Below, piece after piece: positions 34,145-45,935 of a stretch of DNA of 64,000 nucleotides; positions within the stretch are counted from its first letter, which is position 1; each line of letters starts with the position of its first letter. This DNA is from Cordilura impudica (Eukaryota > Arthropoda > Insecta > Diptera > Scathophagidae), in the NCBI GenBank assembly GCA_963682025.1, contig OY821522.1:29376959-29440958 (forward strand), written 5' to 3'. Below the pieces are notes generated by a model, which worked only from the letters and a program-made list of their open reading frames with translations, was not told where the DNA came from and searched no databases. Made by a program: the position numbers and the translations under genes.

Positions 34145-35659
34145 CATACTAAAGAACATGATACCTCCTAAGATAGACGAATCAATAAAAAAGGCATTGG
34201 TGATAACAAAGGGAATGAGTGAGAAGAAAACTCACAACAAGATAGTAAATGAAGTAACAGATGGGACGACTAAAGGTGAGTCTGATCAACTCATAGTCTG
34301 GGACTGTACATCGATAAATGATATAAAGCGCGCGAGGAAATTAAAATTTGTATTAGATAAGAGATGCACTAAGGAAATAAAAATTGAGGACGATAATAGT
34401 CTCAATATAACGGCCGTAAGATTTAGCGACAATCCATATTATTTAGATAATATATTGGAGAAACTAATATCTGCATTAGAGAGATTGAATTATAGAAGTT
34501 ACGCTCTCGAGAAGAGTGATAACATATTCAACATAGTCACCCATGAGAGATTTAAAGAAATCATAAATAGAGAAAAGAAAACTGACGTCAGAATAAAGTT
34601 ATATAGAAATCCTCAAAGAATAGAAAATGAAGATAGAAAAAAGGAACTAATAGAATGTTATCATAATACACCATGCGGAGGACATTTTGGGGTAAGGAAG
34701 ACACTACTCCGATTGAAACAAAAATATATCTGGAAGAATATGAACAAAATGGTTAAGGAATTTATAGGAACGTGTGATCTTTACCAGAGAAATAAGCAAA
34801 TAAAACACACTAAAGAACCATTGAATAAGACTGACACACCAAGTAAAAGTTTTGAGACAATTGTAATAGATACAGTGGGTCCATTAAGACCATCGGAAGG
34901 ATATAGGTACATACTAACGATGCAATGCGAGCTCACCAAATATGTAGTAGCTTGTCCATTAGAGACAAAGGAAGCTAAATCAATAGCGAAAGCGCTAGTT
35001 GAAAATGCAATATTAAAACATGGAACATTTAAAACATTAAAATCAGATAATGGTACCGAATTTACGAACAAACTATTAAAGGGAATATGTGAATTGTTGA
35101 AAGTGGAGCAAAAATTCTCCACACCTTATCATCATGAAACTCTAGGGACGGTTGAGAAAAATCATCGGGTATTAAATGAATATTTCTTATCCTTGTTGAA
35201 GATGATAATTGGTGTGCTTGGATTCCATATTATACCTTCGCGTATAATACTACTCCACATATTGATACTGATTATTCACCATTTGAATTGATTTTTGGTA
35301 AATTACCCAGTCTGCCTGGAGATGATATAATTCAAGACAACAATAGAGTATATGATTTTGAGAATTACCTTAACGAGTTAAAAACTAGACTAAAATATTC
35401 ATTACAAAATGCAAAAAGAATGACAGAAGAAGTAAAGTTAAAAAGAAAATTAGATTCATATAAAAATTTTAATAGTTTAGAATTAAAAATAGGAGATTTA
35501 GTTTTAGTCAAAATAATAAATAGAAAAAAGAATGAGTCACCATACCAAGGACCGTACGAGGTCATTAGTATTGAAGATTTGAATGTGAACATTAAATCTA
35601 ACAATAAAACAAAAATTGTACATAAGAATTTGCTAAAGAAATATAATAAGAAATTGTAA
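34134..35659 (+). pseudogene. pol: Spacer and integrase of element B, one frameshift
   Basis: 34134-35291 is open: a spacer (MIPPKIDESIKKAL), the HHCC zinc region (YHNTPCGGHFGVRKT; CDLYQRN, where the first Cys pair is C-x2-Y and so one zinc ligand appears lost), and the core with VIDTVGP (Asp), KSDNGTE (Asp) and GTVEKNHRVLNEY (Glu). A frameshift near 35205 moves to the frame ending at 35659, with FELIFGKLPSLPGD and the C-terminal YQGPYEVISI module. The catalytic triad is intact. In A the corresponding zinc site reads CDLCQRN. Confidence 0.88.
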
Positions 35660-36106
35660 ATAAAACACCAATTTTTTTTTTATATATGTAAACACATTTT
35701 TTTTAACAAGTATATATAAACAAAAGAGAAAATCGAAATCTAATTATGTCATTAAAATTAATAATCAGACAAATCCATTCATAGCAAGATATAAAAAAAA
35801 TAAATAAATAAATATACAAAAAAAATGCATACATATAATTATATCATAAAATAAATGTACTATAAATACGTCACAATATTTTTTTCTCACACCTAAAATA
35901 CTATAAAATACTATAAGTGAAAAATCAAATTACAAAGTAAACGAATTTTATTTTTATTTTAAGAACAATTATACAAATGTATCACATTACAAATGAACAT
36001 TGAATGTTTTTGCTACCAATATAAGAATGCACTTCACACTACAACGTACTTGAAAATCATACAAGTGTACTAAAGAACAATTATATGATTTTCTTAAGGG
36101 TAGGGG
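35660..36106 (+). other. 3' untranslated region and polypurine tract of element B
   Basis: AT-rich non-coding sequence between the integrase stop and the 3' LTR. AAGGGTAGGGG at 36096-36106 directly precedes the LTR start and is the polypurine tract. Confidence 0.7.
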
Positions 36107-36676
36107 TGTAATGTATGCATGTTATAGCGTGTGATTTAATGTAAACATTGACAACATGCTTACCACAATGCTTTGTTTTGCGGTTGAGTTTCTTTCCACT
36201 TTTTCTATTCTAGTAAACATAATTATTACACATATAGTTTGTGGGGTAAACAACCAGTACTATTGACTAATGCAATTGATACTACTGACCCATTAATATT
36301 TATTTTTAATTTTGTTTTGAGTAAATGTAATTGCTACACATGCAGTTTCTATTTGGACAATATTTGAATAATTTGAAGTAAATTATGGAACTCCATAAAT
36401 GGAAACTGAAATAGAGAGAAACTCCGCCCTACTACAAAATGCATTGTATACATTTAATATTATCGAGCGTATTTTAGAAAATCGCTCTTAGGATTATAAG
36501 ATATTGAGTGTACTTTAGAAAGTCACTCATAGAGTAGAAGTCTAGAACTTCTCATAGGGTATTTATAACCAAGATTTTTAGAAAATAAAATTAATTCTGG
36601 TTTTGTGATCAGAACAACAACTAGCTTAAATCTGCTGGACTTTTCTTTAAAATTTTAGAATAATAAAATCACTATA
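36107..36676 (+). repeat. 3' LTR of element B (570 bp)
   Basis: Starts TGTAATGTATGCATG, ends CACTATA, and is followed by the target duplication ATTT and by the resumed coding sequence of element A. It has the same length as the 5' copy. Confidence 0.93.
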
Positions 36677-37683
36677 ATTTTAAGAACAATGAAATATGAA
36701 AAATTCGCACTGGAAAAAAGTGACGAAATATTTAAAAGAATAACCCTTGGGAAAATTAAAGAATTAATTAATAAAAGTAAGATAAATGACGTCATAATAT
36801 TAATATACAGCAATCCTCAAAACATCAAGAATAATGAAGAAAGAAGAAAATTAATAGAAATGTATCACAACAGACCATGCGGAGGGCATTTTGGAGTAAG
36901 GAAAACAATAATCCGTTTAAAACAAAAATATATATGGAAAAACATGTCAAAAATATAAATGAATTTATTAGAACATGTGATTTGTGTCAAAGGAATAAAC
37001 AAATCAAGCACACAAAGGAACCATTGTGCATAACAGATACCCTAAAACAAAGTTTTAACACACTCGTAATTGACACGGTCGGTCCGCTGAGACCATCAGA
37101 ACACTGCAGATATATACTCACCATACAATGCGAACGCACCAAGTATCTTATAGCGTGTCCATAGAGACAAAAGAGGCGAAAAGCATAGCAAAGACTTTAA
37201 TAGAGAATGTAGTTCTGTGGTATGGAATGTTTAAAGTACTTAAATCCGACAGAGGCACCGAATTCACGAATCAGCTGATGAGAGAGATATGTAAACTACT
37301 GAAAATAGAACAAAAGTTCTCAACACCATATCGTCATGAAGCGTTGGGAACTGTGGAAAGAAATCACAGAGTTTTAAACGAATATTTTCTTTCTTTGTGA
37401 ATGAAGATGATTGGTGCTCATGGGTTCCGTATTACGCATTCGCTTACAATACTGCACCTCATATAGATACAAATTACATATGGCAAAATAAATAGCTTAA
37501 ACATAAAATTGGGAGACCTAGTTTTAGTAAAAGCAGGTAATAGAAAAAAGAACGAATCACCATACCAGGGACCATATAAAGTCATTGGTGTGGATGACGT
37601 AAACGTAAGAATAGAAATTGACAATAAAACTAAACTAGTATATAAAAACCTACTAAAAATATACAATAAGAAATTATATTGAT
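36677..37683 (+). pseudogene. pol: Integrase of element A (resumed after B)
   Basis: The frame left at 26912 resumes here. An HHCC region (YHNRPCGGHFGVRKT; CDLCQRN) is followed, after frameshifts near 36950 and 37160, by VIDTVGP, KSDRGTE and GTVERNHRVLNEY, the D, D and E of the core. After a stop at 37398 and a deletion of roughly 230 bp relative to B, the C-terminal module with LVLVKAGNRKKNESPYQGPY ends at about 37683. It is more decayed than the integrase of B. Confidence 0.86.
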
Positions 37684-38696
37684 AAAATGAAAAATATGCA
37701 ATTAGAATATTAAATACATATAGATTATGAGAAAAAAAAATTTTTGGCTTTTACATTATGAAAATTTGAAATAAAATGTTAAATATATAAAATGAAACAT
37801 TATGAAAATATAATATTTACAATGTTAGATTTAAAAAAAAAAATTAAATTATATAATTAAACATAAGAGAAGCCTTATAAAATAAATAAAATTTAAATAT
37901 AAGTTTGTAAAACAAATAGAATCCATTATTTCACATCACAATTATAAATTTGTACTCAACATTTTATTATTATATAAATTACTAGCTGAGTCCGGTCCGC
38001 GTTGCTGGCCCGAAGAAAACATCTGGATTTTATATTGCATCTAAATTTTAATACCGAGTGTCGGGCAAAAGTAAAGCACGAACTCCCTCGAAAATTTTAG
38101 CAAATATCTAGGTACAATACTAAAATTTGATTTCGACATGCCCCTCCGCCCACAGATCAAAAATCAAATATCAGACTACAGTGTCACCCGAAAAGCTATT
38201 CAGAAGATTCTGTGCCTTAAATACATTGCATTTAATAATATTATGAATATGACTGAAAAAGAAATATACGTTTTCCTGAATATTTTAACACCAGCGCCAC
38301 CTACAGGTGAAAAACTTTGTCAGCAACTTTAGTTTTATGTACATAATATATGTTGCGAATTTGAGCTAAATTGGACCGTAAATAAATTTTTTGGGAAAAT
38401 CTCGACCCCAGCGCCACCTATCGGGTACAAAAAAAGTTATGCAAATCGGAGAACCAAAGGAACATATGGTATGAATACGAAGTCGCTAGCATTAGTGGTT
38501 CAACAGTTATTAGAGTACCAACATACGCACCAACGTTTTTATATATTAAGATGAGAGAATAAAGAAAATTTATAAACCTAAATATTTCAAATCCACAAGT
38601 TAAGTTATTGCATAAGTTACACTAAGCACTGCCTATTTATTAAAGAATCATCCAAGTTTACTCATAAAATTGTATGATTCTTCTGAACGGTGAGGG
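37684..38696 (+). other. 3' non-coding part of element A with a foreign repeat
   Basis: AT-rich sequence to about 37980, then a distinctly less AT-rich block (about 37983-38520) that starts CTAGCTGAGTCCGGTCC and contains CAGCGCCACCTA twice (38293 and 38412), probably a separate insertion of unknown family. A short ORF at 38138-38332 has no recognisable features. The purine-rich CGGTGAGGG just before 38697 is the polypurine tract of element A. Confidence 0.45.
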
Positions 38697-39222
38697 TGTA
38701 GTGAGTGCATGAACATGGTGTATAAAGTCACTAAAGATGTGATTCATGTACTCACAATATGAAGTGTGTATGGACACAGTGTAAAAGAACAAACACAAAT
38801 TGTTCATACACACACACACACTGTACATATTTGTGTCAAGCTATCGGCAACATTGCGATAAGCTTACATTGTTGCGAATCTGTTTACATTGATTGAATTC
38901 GGTCTTCATATTTGACCATTTGAATTTATGGCAAATATGAATATGGAAACAATAGCGACATGGGAGGAATTCTATTCGAATTAGGTCACTCACTAATTGC
39001 TTACATGTCACAAATATGCTATGGATAAAATTTGAATTTAGTTGTAAGTACTCAAATTTAGCGATAAGAAATCAATGTAAAAATTAGTATATAAGAAGCA
39101 AATTTCTTTTAAATAAAATCAGATATAAATTTACATTCAACCAAATAAGAAGCAGTTTTATTTTGATACCCAGAAGAAGTATATCCAAAGTCTATAACGG
39201 TTTCGAATCTAATTTTACAACA
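38697..39222 (+). repeat. 3' LTR of element A (526 bp)
   Basis: Direct copy of 15654-16181, starting TGTAGTGAG and ending TTTTACAACA, followed by TGCC and the BEL coding sequence. Confidence 0.93.
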
Positions 39223-39226
39223 TGCC

Positions 39227-40425
39227 CTTGGAGTCTAAAAAGGGTGTAAGAGTAAGAAGAGTACTTTTTCTGGGTATCGGGTTTTTCTTCTTTAAACATT
39301 CATATTCCTCTTTAAAATAAAGAGTCTGACATAAAATTATAAGTTTATTTTTTGTTGATTTTATCTCTTGAGCTAGAAGTTGAATACTCGGGTGGTTTAA
39401 CAACTTTTTCAGCCTTTCATCGACTGAAGTGATCGTTTTACAATTAAGAGTAAGTCATTCAATACGACTTGTGTTTTTACGGTTATATGAGATGCGATCA
39501 ACAAATCGATAAACATACGATGAGACTCGAAGGGCTCTAGATCATTTAGAAAATCTTTCAAGAATGTCTGGGTGGGTATCGATCGTATTATCCGAGGATT
39601 TATCTTTATTGGCTGGGTGCGTATTTACGATAATAGTAAAAGTGTTTATAATTCTAGCTTCGGCTTGAGTAATAAAATTTTGTCTTGTTGTTGGCCATTT
39701 TGACTCGGGTTCTTTAAGCCACGTTGGTCCATTTCACCGAAGGGAATCATCCTTCAATTCCTCAGCATTGCAACCTCGACTAGCAACGCCAGCAGGATTT
39801 TCATGGGAAACAACGTGGTTCCAGTTCTCCACTCCCACAGTGCGAGAAATAGCTGATATGCGATTTGCAACAAATGTGTTCCACGTGTTTGGTTGCTTAT
39901 TGAGCCAAGCTAGAACAATTGACGAATCAGACCAAAAATATCTTTGGCATTTGGGTAAATCAAGCTGATCGAGTAAATTATGTACCATGGTTACCAATAA
40001 AATAGCACCACAAAGTCCTAATTTGGGTAGTGACAGAACTTTGATGGGTGCAACTCTCGTCTTAGCGAAGAGTAGGGTTACGGATATTGGACCGTTTATG
40101 GGTGTAATTCGTGCATATAAAACTGCAGAGTATGCTTTTTCAGAAGCATCCGAAAAGCCATGCAATTCGATTTTAGTTAAGGGTGTGAATTGAATCCACC
40201 TCGGAATACGAATTTTACTTATGCTATCATAATATTTAAAAAAATTTTGCCATTTTATAAGGGTAAGGGGTTTGATACATTCATCCCAAGCTGTGTTATC
40301 TCGCTAGACTTGCTGCATAATAATCTTAGCAGAAATAACGATCGCCGCTAACCAACCGGCTGGGTCAAAAAGACGCGCAATATCAGATAAAATTGTGTGC
40401 TTTGTGTATCCTGATTTTTTCTCGA
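39227..40425 (-). pseudogene. pol: BEL/Pao RNase H and start of integrase
   Basis: On the - strand 40165-39734 is open and holds the RNase H (HGFSDASEKAYSAVLYAR with the first Asp; LPKLGLCGAILL; YFWSDSSIVLAWL), followed by NPAGVASRG. Below 39734 the integrase N-terminal region is in several frames and reaches the insertion point of element A at 39227. RNase H would degrade the RNA strand after first-strand synthesis. This piece continues into 15649-14495 on the other side of element A. Confidence 0.85.
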
Positions 40426-41432
40426 TTATGGGTGCATTGAAGAAAAATACATCTTCTTTCCGTTCCAGTGAATTCCAAGAGTTTTAGCATTATTGGGCTC
40501 TGGAAGTGTAAGTAAATCAACATCGAGTAAATAGTCTTTGGGTAATTGGGTTAATAGATCAGCAGTATTGGAAACCCATTTTCTTAATGGGAACCCAGCC
40601 GACTTTAATACTACACTCAACTCCTTTTGAGCTTTTTTAATATCGTTAAGGGTATGCGCTCCAGCTAAAACATCATCAACGTACATATTATTCTTCAAAA
40701 TTTGCGAAGCAATTGGGTAGGTGATTTGTACGTCCTTAGCTAGCTCGTGTAGGGTACGAATTACCAAAATTGGCGCGCAATTAACTCCTAATGTAACTGT
40801 TTGAAGTTCATAATCTTTAATGGGTTCGTTGACACTTTTACGAAATAATATTCTCTGAAAGGGTGTGTGGGTAGTATTCAATAAGATCTGCCTGGACATT
40901 ATTGTAATATCGGCATTAAAAACGATCTTATAAAACCGCCATTTTAATACCAAAACTACAAGGTCTGTTGTAGGATAGGACCAGTGTATAGTGCACCATT
41001 TAAACTGTTGCCGTTCGAGGTTTTGCTTGATGCATTAAAAACAAATCGAACTTTTGTCGTAACACGATCAGGTTTTACAACTGCATGATGGGGTAGGTAA
41101 TAATAATTGGTTGAAGAAGTATTTGGGTTGTAGGGTATATGTTTCGTATGACCTAAGTCAATATATTCTTTTAGCATGTTAACATATTCCTGCTTTAATT
41201 CGGGTTTTTTCATTAAATTTTTCTCATTTCTTAGAAATTGCGCCATTGCCACATGGCGTGAGTTTCCTAACACCACCTGGGTGGTTGAAATGGAAGATCA
41301 ACTTGATAGCGGCCATTGGGTAAACGACGGATAGTTTTTGTGTAAGTTTCTTCACAGAAAGAATCTTCAAAGTATTTAATGGGTGTTTTAGGTACTTCTT
41401 TAACCTCCCAAAATTTGATTAAAAATTTATCG
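40426..41432 (-). pseudogene. pol: BEL/Pao reverse transcriptase
   Basis: Read leftward from 41432: a BEL pol N-terminal stretch (KFLIKFWEV), then LPHHAVVKPD and VRFVFNASSKT in 41276-40956, and the palm in 40953-40426 with VTLGVNCAPILVIRTL and the catalytic NMYVDDVLAG, followed by LRKWVSN. One frameshift lies at about 40955. These motifs are those of BEL/Pao RTs and differ from Gypsy RTs. Upstream (to the right) the gene is cut at 41432/41437 by element C, and the same frame continues at 56138. Confidence 0.9.
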
Positions 41433-43254
41433 GGTGTGTAATGGTACGGTTGGTGGTGGAACTTCCGCTTCCGTTTCCCTGAGCCTTAACGGGTCGCACG
41501 TGCTGGCAGGGGGCCTATCTCGCCGGAGGGGTGGGATCTTGTTAAGACCCAAAAAAAAATCTGTCAAAAAACGGTCGCTAATGGGACGGATGGCCATAGT
41601 TACCTTGGGATTGGGGACTGGATGTTATGCCCCTTAAGCCCTCCCTACCATGTTACCTCGACTCCATCTTAATTGGAGGTAACCCACATAAATGATAAGA
41701 ATTTTGGTTTGGTTTGGTTTCCTACATTGGGAAATATAAATTTTTATTTACCCTTCATTTTAAGGGTTTTTTAAATTTAAATTATAATTAGCAACATTTA
41801 ACTCTAATAAAATTTCTTTTAGCAATTTTAATTGTAGCTATATTTAATTTTAGGAAAATTTTTATTTTAGAAAAATTTTAATTTTAGAAAAATTTTAATT
41901 TTAGAAAATTTTGTTTAATATAATTTATAAAATAATTTTAAGTTTGAATGCAATTTTCAATTCACTGTATTTTTTTTTTATAGAAATTTTTCATGTCATT
42001 GTAATTTTAAATCAATATATGTATTTTTTTTTTGTTTTAATTAAATTTAGTTTTAATTTTAGGTTTAACAAAAAATTTTCTTTTTTTTTAAATATGGTAC
42101 CATTTTGTAAATTCTCTTAAATATCTATAGTGTTAAATTTAGGTTAATTTTAAATTTTCAAGTAATTTTAAATATATAAAAATTTTGGGGATTTTAATTT
42201 AATTTTGATTTTAAATTTAGAAACATTTTCTTTACGGCAAAATTTTAATTTTAGCAAAATTTTGTAATTTAGAACATTATTAATTTATAAAGTTTTTGTA
42301 GTCTAGTTTCTATTTCTAGCAACGTTTTACGCTTAGCAACATTTAATTTCAGGGAAATTTTAATTTTAGGAAAATGTTAATTTTAGAAAAATTTTAAAGT
42401 ATAGCATACTGTTAATTTTAGGAGAATTTTTAAATTTAGCTTAATTTTATGCATATTTGGGAAAATTATTTTAATTCATGAAATTTTTAGTTTTAAGAAA
42501 ATTTGACTTTTAGCACTATTTAATTTTAGGACAATTTTTAATCTGTAGGAAAATTTTTAATTTTTAGGAAAATTTTTAAATTTTAGAAAAATTTTTAATA
42601 GTAGAACAATTTTAATATTAGCTCACTTTTAATTTTTTTGCACAATTTTGATGTCTCCATATGGTTGTATGTAATTATAGTTGATTGCACCAGTACGTTC
42701 GTCAAAAAAAAAAACAAATCAAATGGATTCAGAAACTGCGGCGGCAATTGCAACTGTGGATGCGGATGAGCGTGTGGATGTGGGTGTGGATGATAAAATT
42801 TTGATCGGTCGTCGGGTGCGCCATTTTCAAGAAACACGTATTTCAATTTAACTCTCGTTGTCACAAAAACGGTGCATAAATTTTTAATTGATTAAACGAT
42901 TAAAATTTCAGTTTTTTCTTTAAGTGTTAATAAATTTAACAAAGTTTCTGTGTTTTCCTTGTTTTAATTTTTAGGTTTAAACATAAAATAATAGATTTTT
43001 ATCAATTGGTTATTGTTCAATTCATGAATGAAAAATTTCACTTGTTTTACTACACAACTGCGGCCACATTTTTTTTTTTAAATATCTTTGGTTTTTTTTT
43101 TACACCACCACTTCATTTAACAACTCGCACTTCAATCAATTGTAACAACGCAAATTGCGTTGCACATAAAAGCCACCAACCAACAGCCATAAATACCCAC
43201 CGTAGCGCAACACCACATCAAACGAGAACAACATCTACGTCACAACAATAAAGC

Positions 43255-43960
43255 ATATATGTACATTCAACCAAACATGAATAACACCCAGCTTCCATAT
43301 AAAAATAAACTACACATTAACCACACATCATTCCTTAATACATACATCATGGCAGCAACAAATATACATTCAACCAAACATCAATAAAACTAAGCTTTCA
43401 TACAAAACTACACTCACTAAGCAAACATCTACGTCACAATAATAAAGCATATACATTCAACCAAACATGAACAAACCCAGCTCCCACATAACAAAACTAC
43501 ACATCAACATATATGCACAACCACACATCATTTCTCAATACCAACGTCACGGCAGCAATATATACACATTCAACCAAACAACAACCAAACCAAGCTCTCA
43601 TACAAAACTACACTCACTAAGTAAACATCTACGTCACAACAGTAAAGCTTATACATTCAACCACACATGAGCAATATACGCACAACCACACATCATTTTC
43701 TCAATAAAAAAATACCTACGTCACAGCAGTAATAACTACACATTCAACCAAACATCAATAAGGCTAAGCTACCATACAAAACTATACTCACTAAGTAAAC
43801 ATCCACGTCACAACAGTAAAGCATACACATTCAACTAAACACCAACCAAACCAAGCTCTCATACAAAAATAACTACAGATCAACATATACGCACAACCAC
43901 ACATCATTTAAAGAAATATACATTCAACCAAACGAAACAAACAAAACAAGCTACACTTCT
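43255..43960 (+). repeat. Degenerate repeats with ACATTCAACCAAACATC units
   Basis: The motif ACATTCAACCAAACAT recurs about every 100-180 bp together with CACAACCACACATCATTT, CATCTACGTCACAACA and CATACAAAACTACACTCAC. The order of the submotifs is partly conserved, so this is an old, decayed tandem array on the + strand. No coding role is seen. Confidence 0.7.
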
Positions 43961-44162
43961 GCCTGCTAAAAATAGTTTTTCAAGTGGTTAAAGCAAAGGG
44001 TATTTTGAATTCTCACTGAGTTTACAAATTTATTTACATAAGAAGGCAAGGTTGGCCTGAGGATGGAAATTCAGTTTTCGGCGGTAAAGCTGAGTGGTGT
44101 ATCTTACTAAAGATATCTCCAATCTTTTAAAGACGATCGGTACCGGTTGTCATCCATATAAA

Positions 44163-44260
44163 TCCAGCGGCTTAACGGCTGACTGCTCCCGATAATCCAG
44201 CGGATTAACGGCTGACTGCTCCCGACAATCCAGCTGCTTAACGGCTGACTGCTCCCGATA
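44163..44260 (+). repeat. 33-bp tandem repeat, three copies
   Basis: GGCTGACTGCTCCCGA followed by AATCCAGC and a variable GGCTTAAC recurs three times directly before the 70-bp array. GC-rich within an AT-rich surrounding. Confidence 0.85.
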
Positions 44261-44270
44261 ATCTACTGTG

Positions 44271-45215
44271 GCGCCATCTGTCTGCCAGTGTAAACACACC
44301 GCCGATACTATCAACCGGCGCATCCGAGACACCTACTGGGTCGCCACCTGCCGGCCGGTATCACCGCCCTGCCGATACCACCAACCGGGGCAGCGAAGTC
44401 ATCTACTGTGCCGTCATCTGTCAGCCAGTATCAACTCAACGCCAATAACATCAACCGGCGTATCCACGCCACCTACTGTGCCGCCATCTGTCTGCCAGTA
44501 GCAACGCAACGCCGAAATCATCAATCGGCGCATCTGAGCCATCTACTTTGCCGCCATCTGTCGACCATTATCACCGCACTCCCGATATCATCAGCCGGCA
44601 CATCCGCGCCACCCACGGTGCCGCCATATGTCTGTCAGTGTCATCGCACTGCCAATACCATCAACCGGCCCACCAAAGCCATCTACTGTGCCGCTATCTG
44701 CCTGCCAGTATCAACGCAACGCCGATCTCATCAATCGGCGCATCCAAGCCATCTACTGTGCCGCCATCTGCCTGCTAGCATAGTCGTGCGAGGCCATCTA
44801 CTGTGCCGCCATCTGTCGAACAGTATCACCGCACTCCTGATATCATCAGCCGGCACATCCACGCCACCCACGGTACCGCCATCTGTATGCCAGTGTCATC
44901 GCACTGCCAATACCATCAACCGATATCATCAATCGGCGCATCCAAGCCACCATCCGACCGATCACGCCGCCACCTGTTGGCCAGTAGTCGCACCGCCCGT
45001 CGACCGACGTACTCCAGCATACCACTACGCTGCCATCCGTCGGCCAGTAGTCGTAACGCCTGTCGCTCGACGCACCCGAGTCAACCGCTACGCCATCATC
45101 TGCCGGCCAGTAATCGTGCCACCTGTCAACCGAGTCAACCACTGCGCCGCCATCTATCGACCAGTATACTCGAGTCACCAGCTACCGGCTAGCATAGTCA
45201 CACCACCGACCGGCA
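44271..45215 (+). repeat. GC-rich 70-bp tandem repeat array
   Basis: Units start at 44271, 44341, 44411, 44481, 44551, 44621, 44691, 44761 (a 45-bp partial), 44806 and 44876, in exact 70-bp register. Each has CCGCCATCTGTCTGCCAGTA, then a variable part with ATCAACCGGCGCATCC and a closing CATCTACTGTG. From about 44945 to 45215 the units change to a related form of about 65 bp (CTGTTGGCCAGTAGTCG). The unit lacks stop codons in all frames, which produces long spurious ORFs. Confidence 0.95.
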
Positions 45216-45935
45216 TAGCCGACCTCCCGATAACACGAAAGCAGAACTGTTGTCAGTCGCGTCTTCATACGTATATAGATACATATACACAATTAGCACT
45301 TAAATAAACTACTTTGTAACTAAAAGGTTTAGAGTGTTTTATTGCATAAGGTTTTAGGATCCCTAGGCTGACCCTGGAGACGACTGAACTACCCCAGCCA
45401 TCGATCAAAATCCTTGTTATACAATTTTGAATTTAGCGTCATCCAATTATACAAGATTTTTAATTTTTTGCACACAAAAAAATCTATCAACAAACCAGGA
45501 ACGTATCAAAACCAGTTCGTTGTTTGCAAAAAAATATCGCAATCACTCATTCGTGTAACCAACACTCATACATTCATTAAATTCCTATGTAAAAAAAATA
45601 CTACATCTAACGATGAGGGGAACAAGGTAAGCCAATGTTAATGGCTGACAACAAGGGAGGGAATGAGAGCGAGTAAAGGCTTTATACGTGAACGAAATTA
45701 TGCTGACGGAGAAATATTAACACCAACTCAAGTGTTTAAAAATAGAATTTTATTTTTGCAACAAACAGAAATTGGCAAACGATATTACCATATAAGGTGT
45801 TGTTTACGTGTTATAGTTTTTTTTTTCTTTTGTGTGAGTACACTACATAGCAAAATTTTTCGTACGGGCGTCACAAAACAGATGATTTGGATTTCTTTGA
45901 AAATGAGAAATCAACTGAAAACGGTTATGGGGTTA

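Larger units (their letters stand above)
26913..36676 (+). mobile_element. mdg1/412-like element B nested in element A, TSD ATTT
   Basis: Two 570-bp LTRs (26913-27482 and 36107-36676) enclose leader, gag and pol in the same orientation as A. ATTT flanks the element at 26909-26912 and 36677-36680. Removing it with one ATTT rejoins the spacer and integrase of A in one frame. B contains a hAT transposon (31038-33281) and a short tailed insert near 34040-34144. B and A are clearly related in RT and integrase but have different LTRs. Confidence 0.93.
15654..39222 (+). mobile_element. mdg1/412-like Ty3/Gypsy element A with nested insertions, TSD TGCC
   Basis: Two direct LTRs (15654-16181 and 38697-39222) bound a + strand element with leader ORFs, gag, protease, RT, RNase H and integrase remnants. 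The 4-bp sequence TGCC flanks it on both sides (15650-15653 and 39223-39226). It sits inside the BEL integrase gene. Of its 23.6 kb, more than half comes from later insertions: a mini-me-like repeat with piggyBac (16426-20870), a second mini-me-like repeat (22034-22826), a permuted LTR fragment (23563-23694), element B (26913-36676) and perhaps a repeat at about 37983-38520. Confidence 0.9.
43141..45423 (+). mobile_element. Solo LTR (2.28 kb) of an unidentified retroelement
   Basis: The block is absent from the other LTR of C. It begins TGTAACAA and ends TTGTTATACA, forming short inverted ends, with CAAT on both sides (border uncertain by 2 bp). Near its right end are a TATA-like GTATATAGATAC at 45271, GTTGTCAGTC upstream of it and AATAAA at 45303-45308, an LTR-like promoter and poly(A) layout in + orientation. 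No gag or pol is attached. It contains two repeat fields described separately. Confidence 0.65.
41437..45875 (-). repeat. 3' LTR of element C, with a solo LTR inserted
   Basis: In + orientation it starts TGTAATGG and ends CGGGCGTCACA (TG...CA on the - strand as TGTGACG...CCATTACA). It aligns with 52553-56133 except for the extra block 43141-45423 here and 54708-56077 there. Much of it is AT-rich with recurring AAAATTTTAATTTTAG units (about 41800-42600). The expected polypurine tract at 45876 and above is not obvious. Confidence 0.85.

Noticed and set aside
44271..44945. Possible CRISPR-like array
   Set aside because: Repeats are contiguous with graded divergence, there are no unique spacers, and the genome is animal.
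44408..45307. 299-codon ORF (and shorter ones in the other frames) over the GC-rich repeat
   Set aside because: The 70-bp unit lacks stops in all frames, so long ORFs are automatic; there is no domain, no start context and the composition is that of the repeat.
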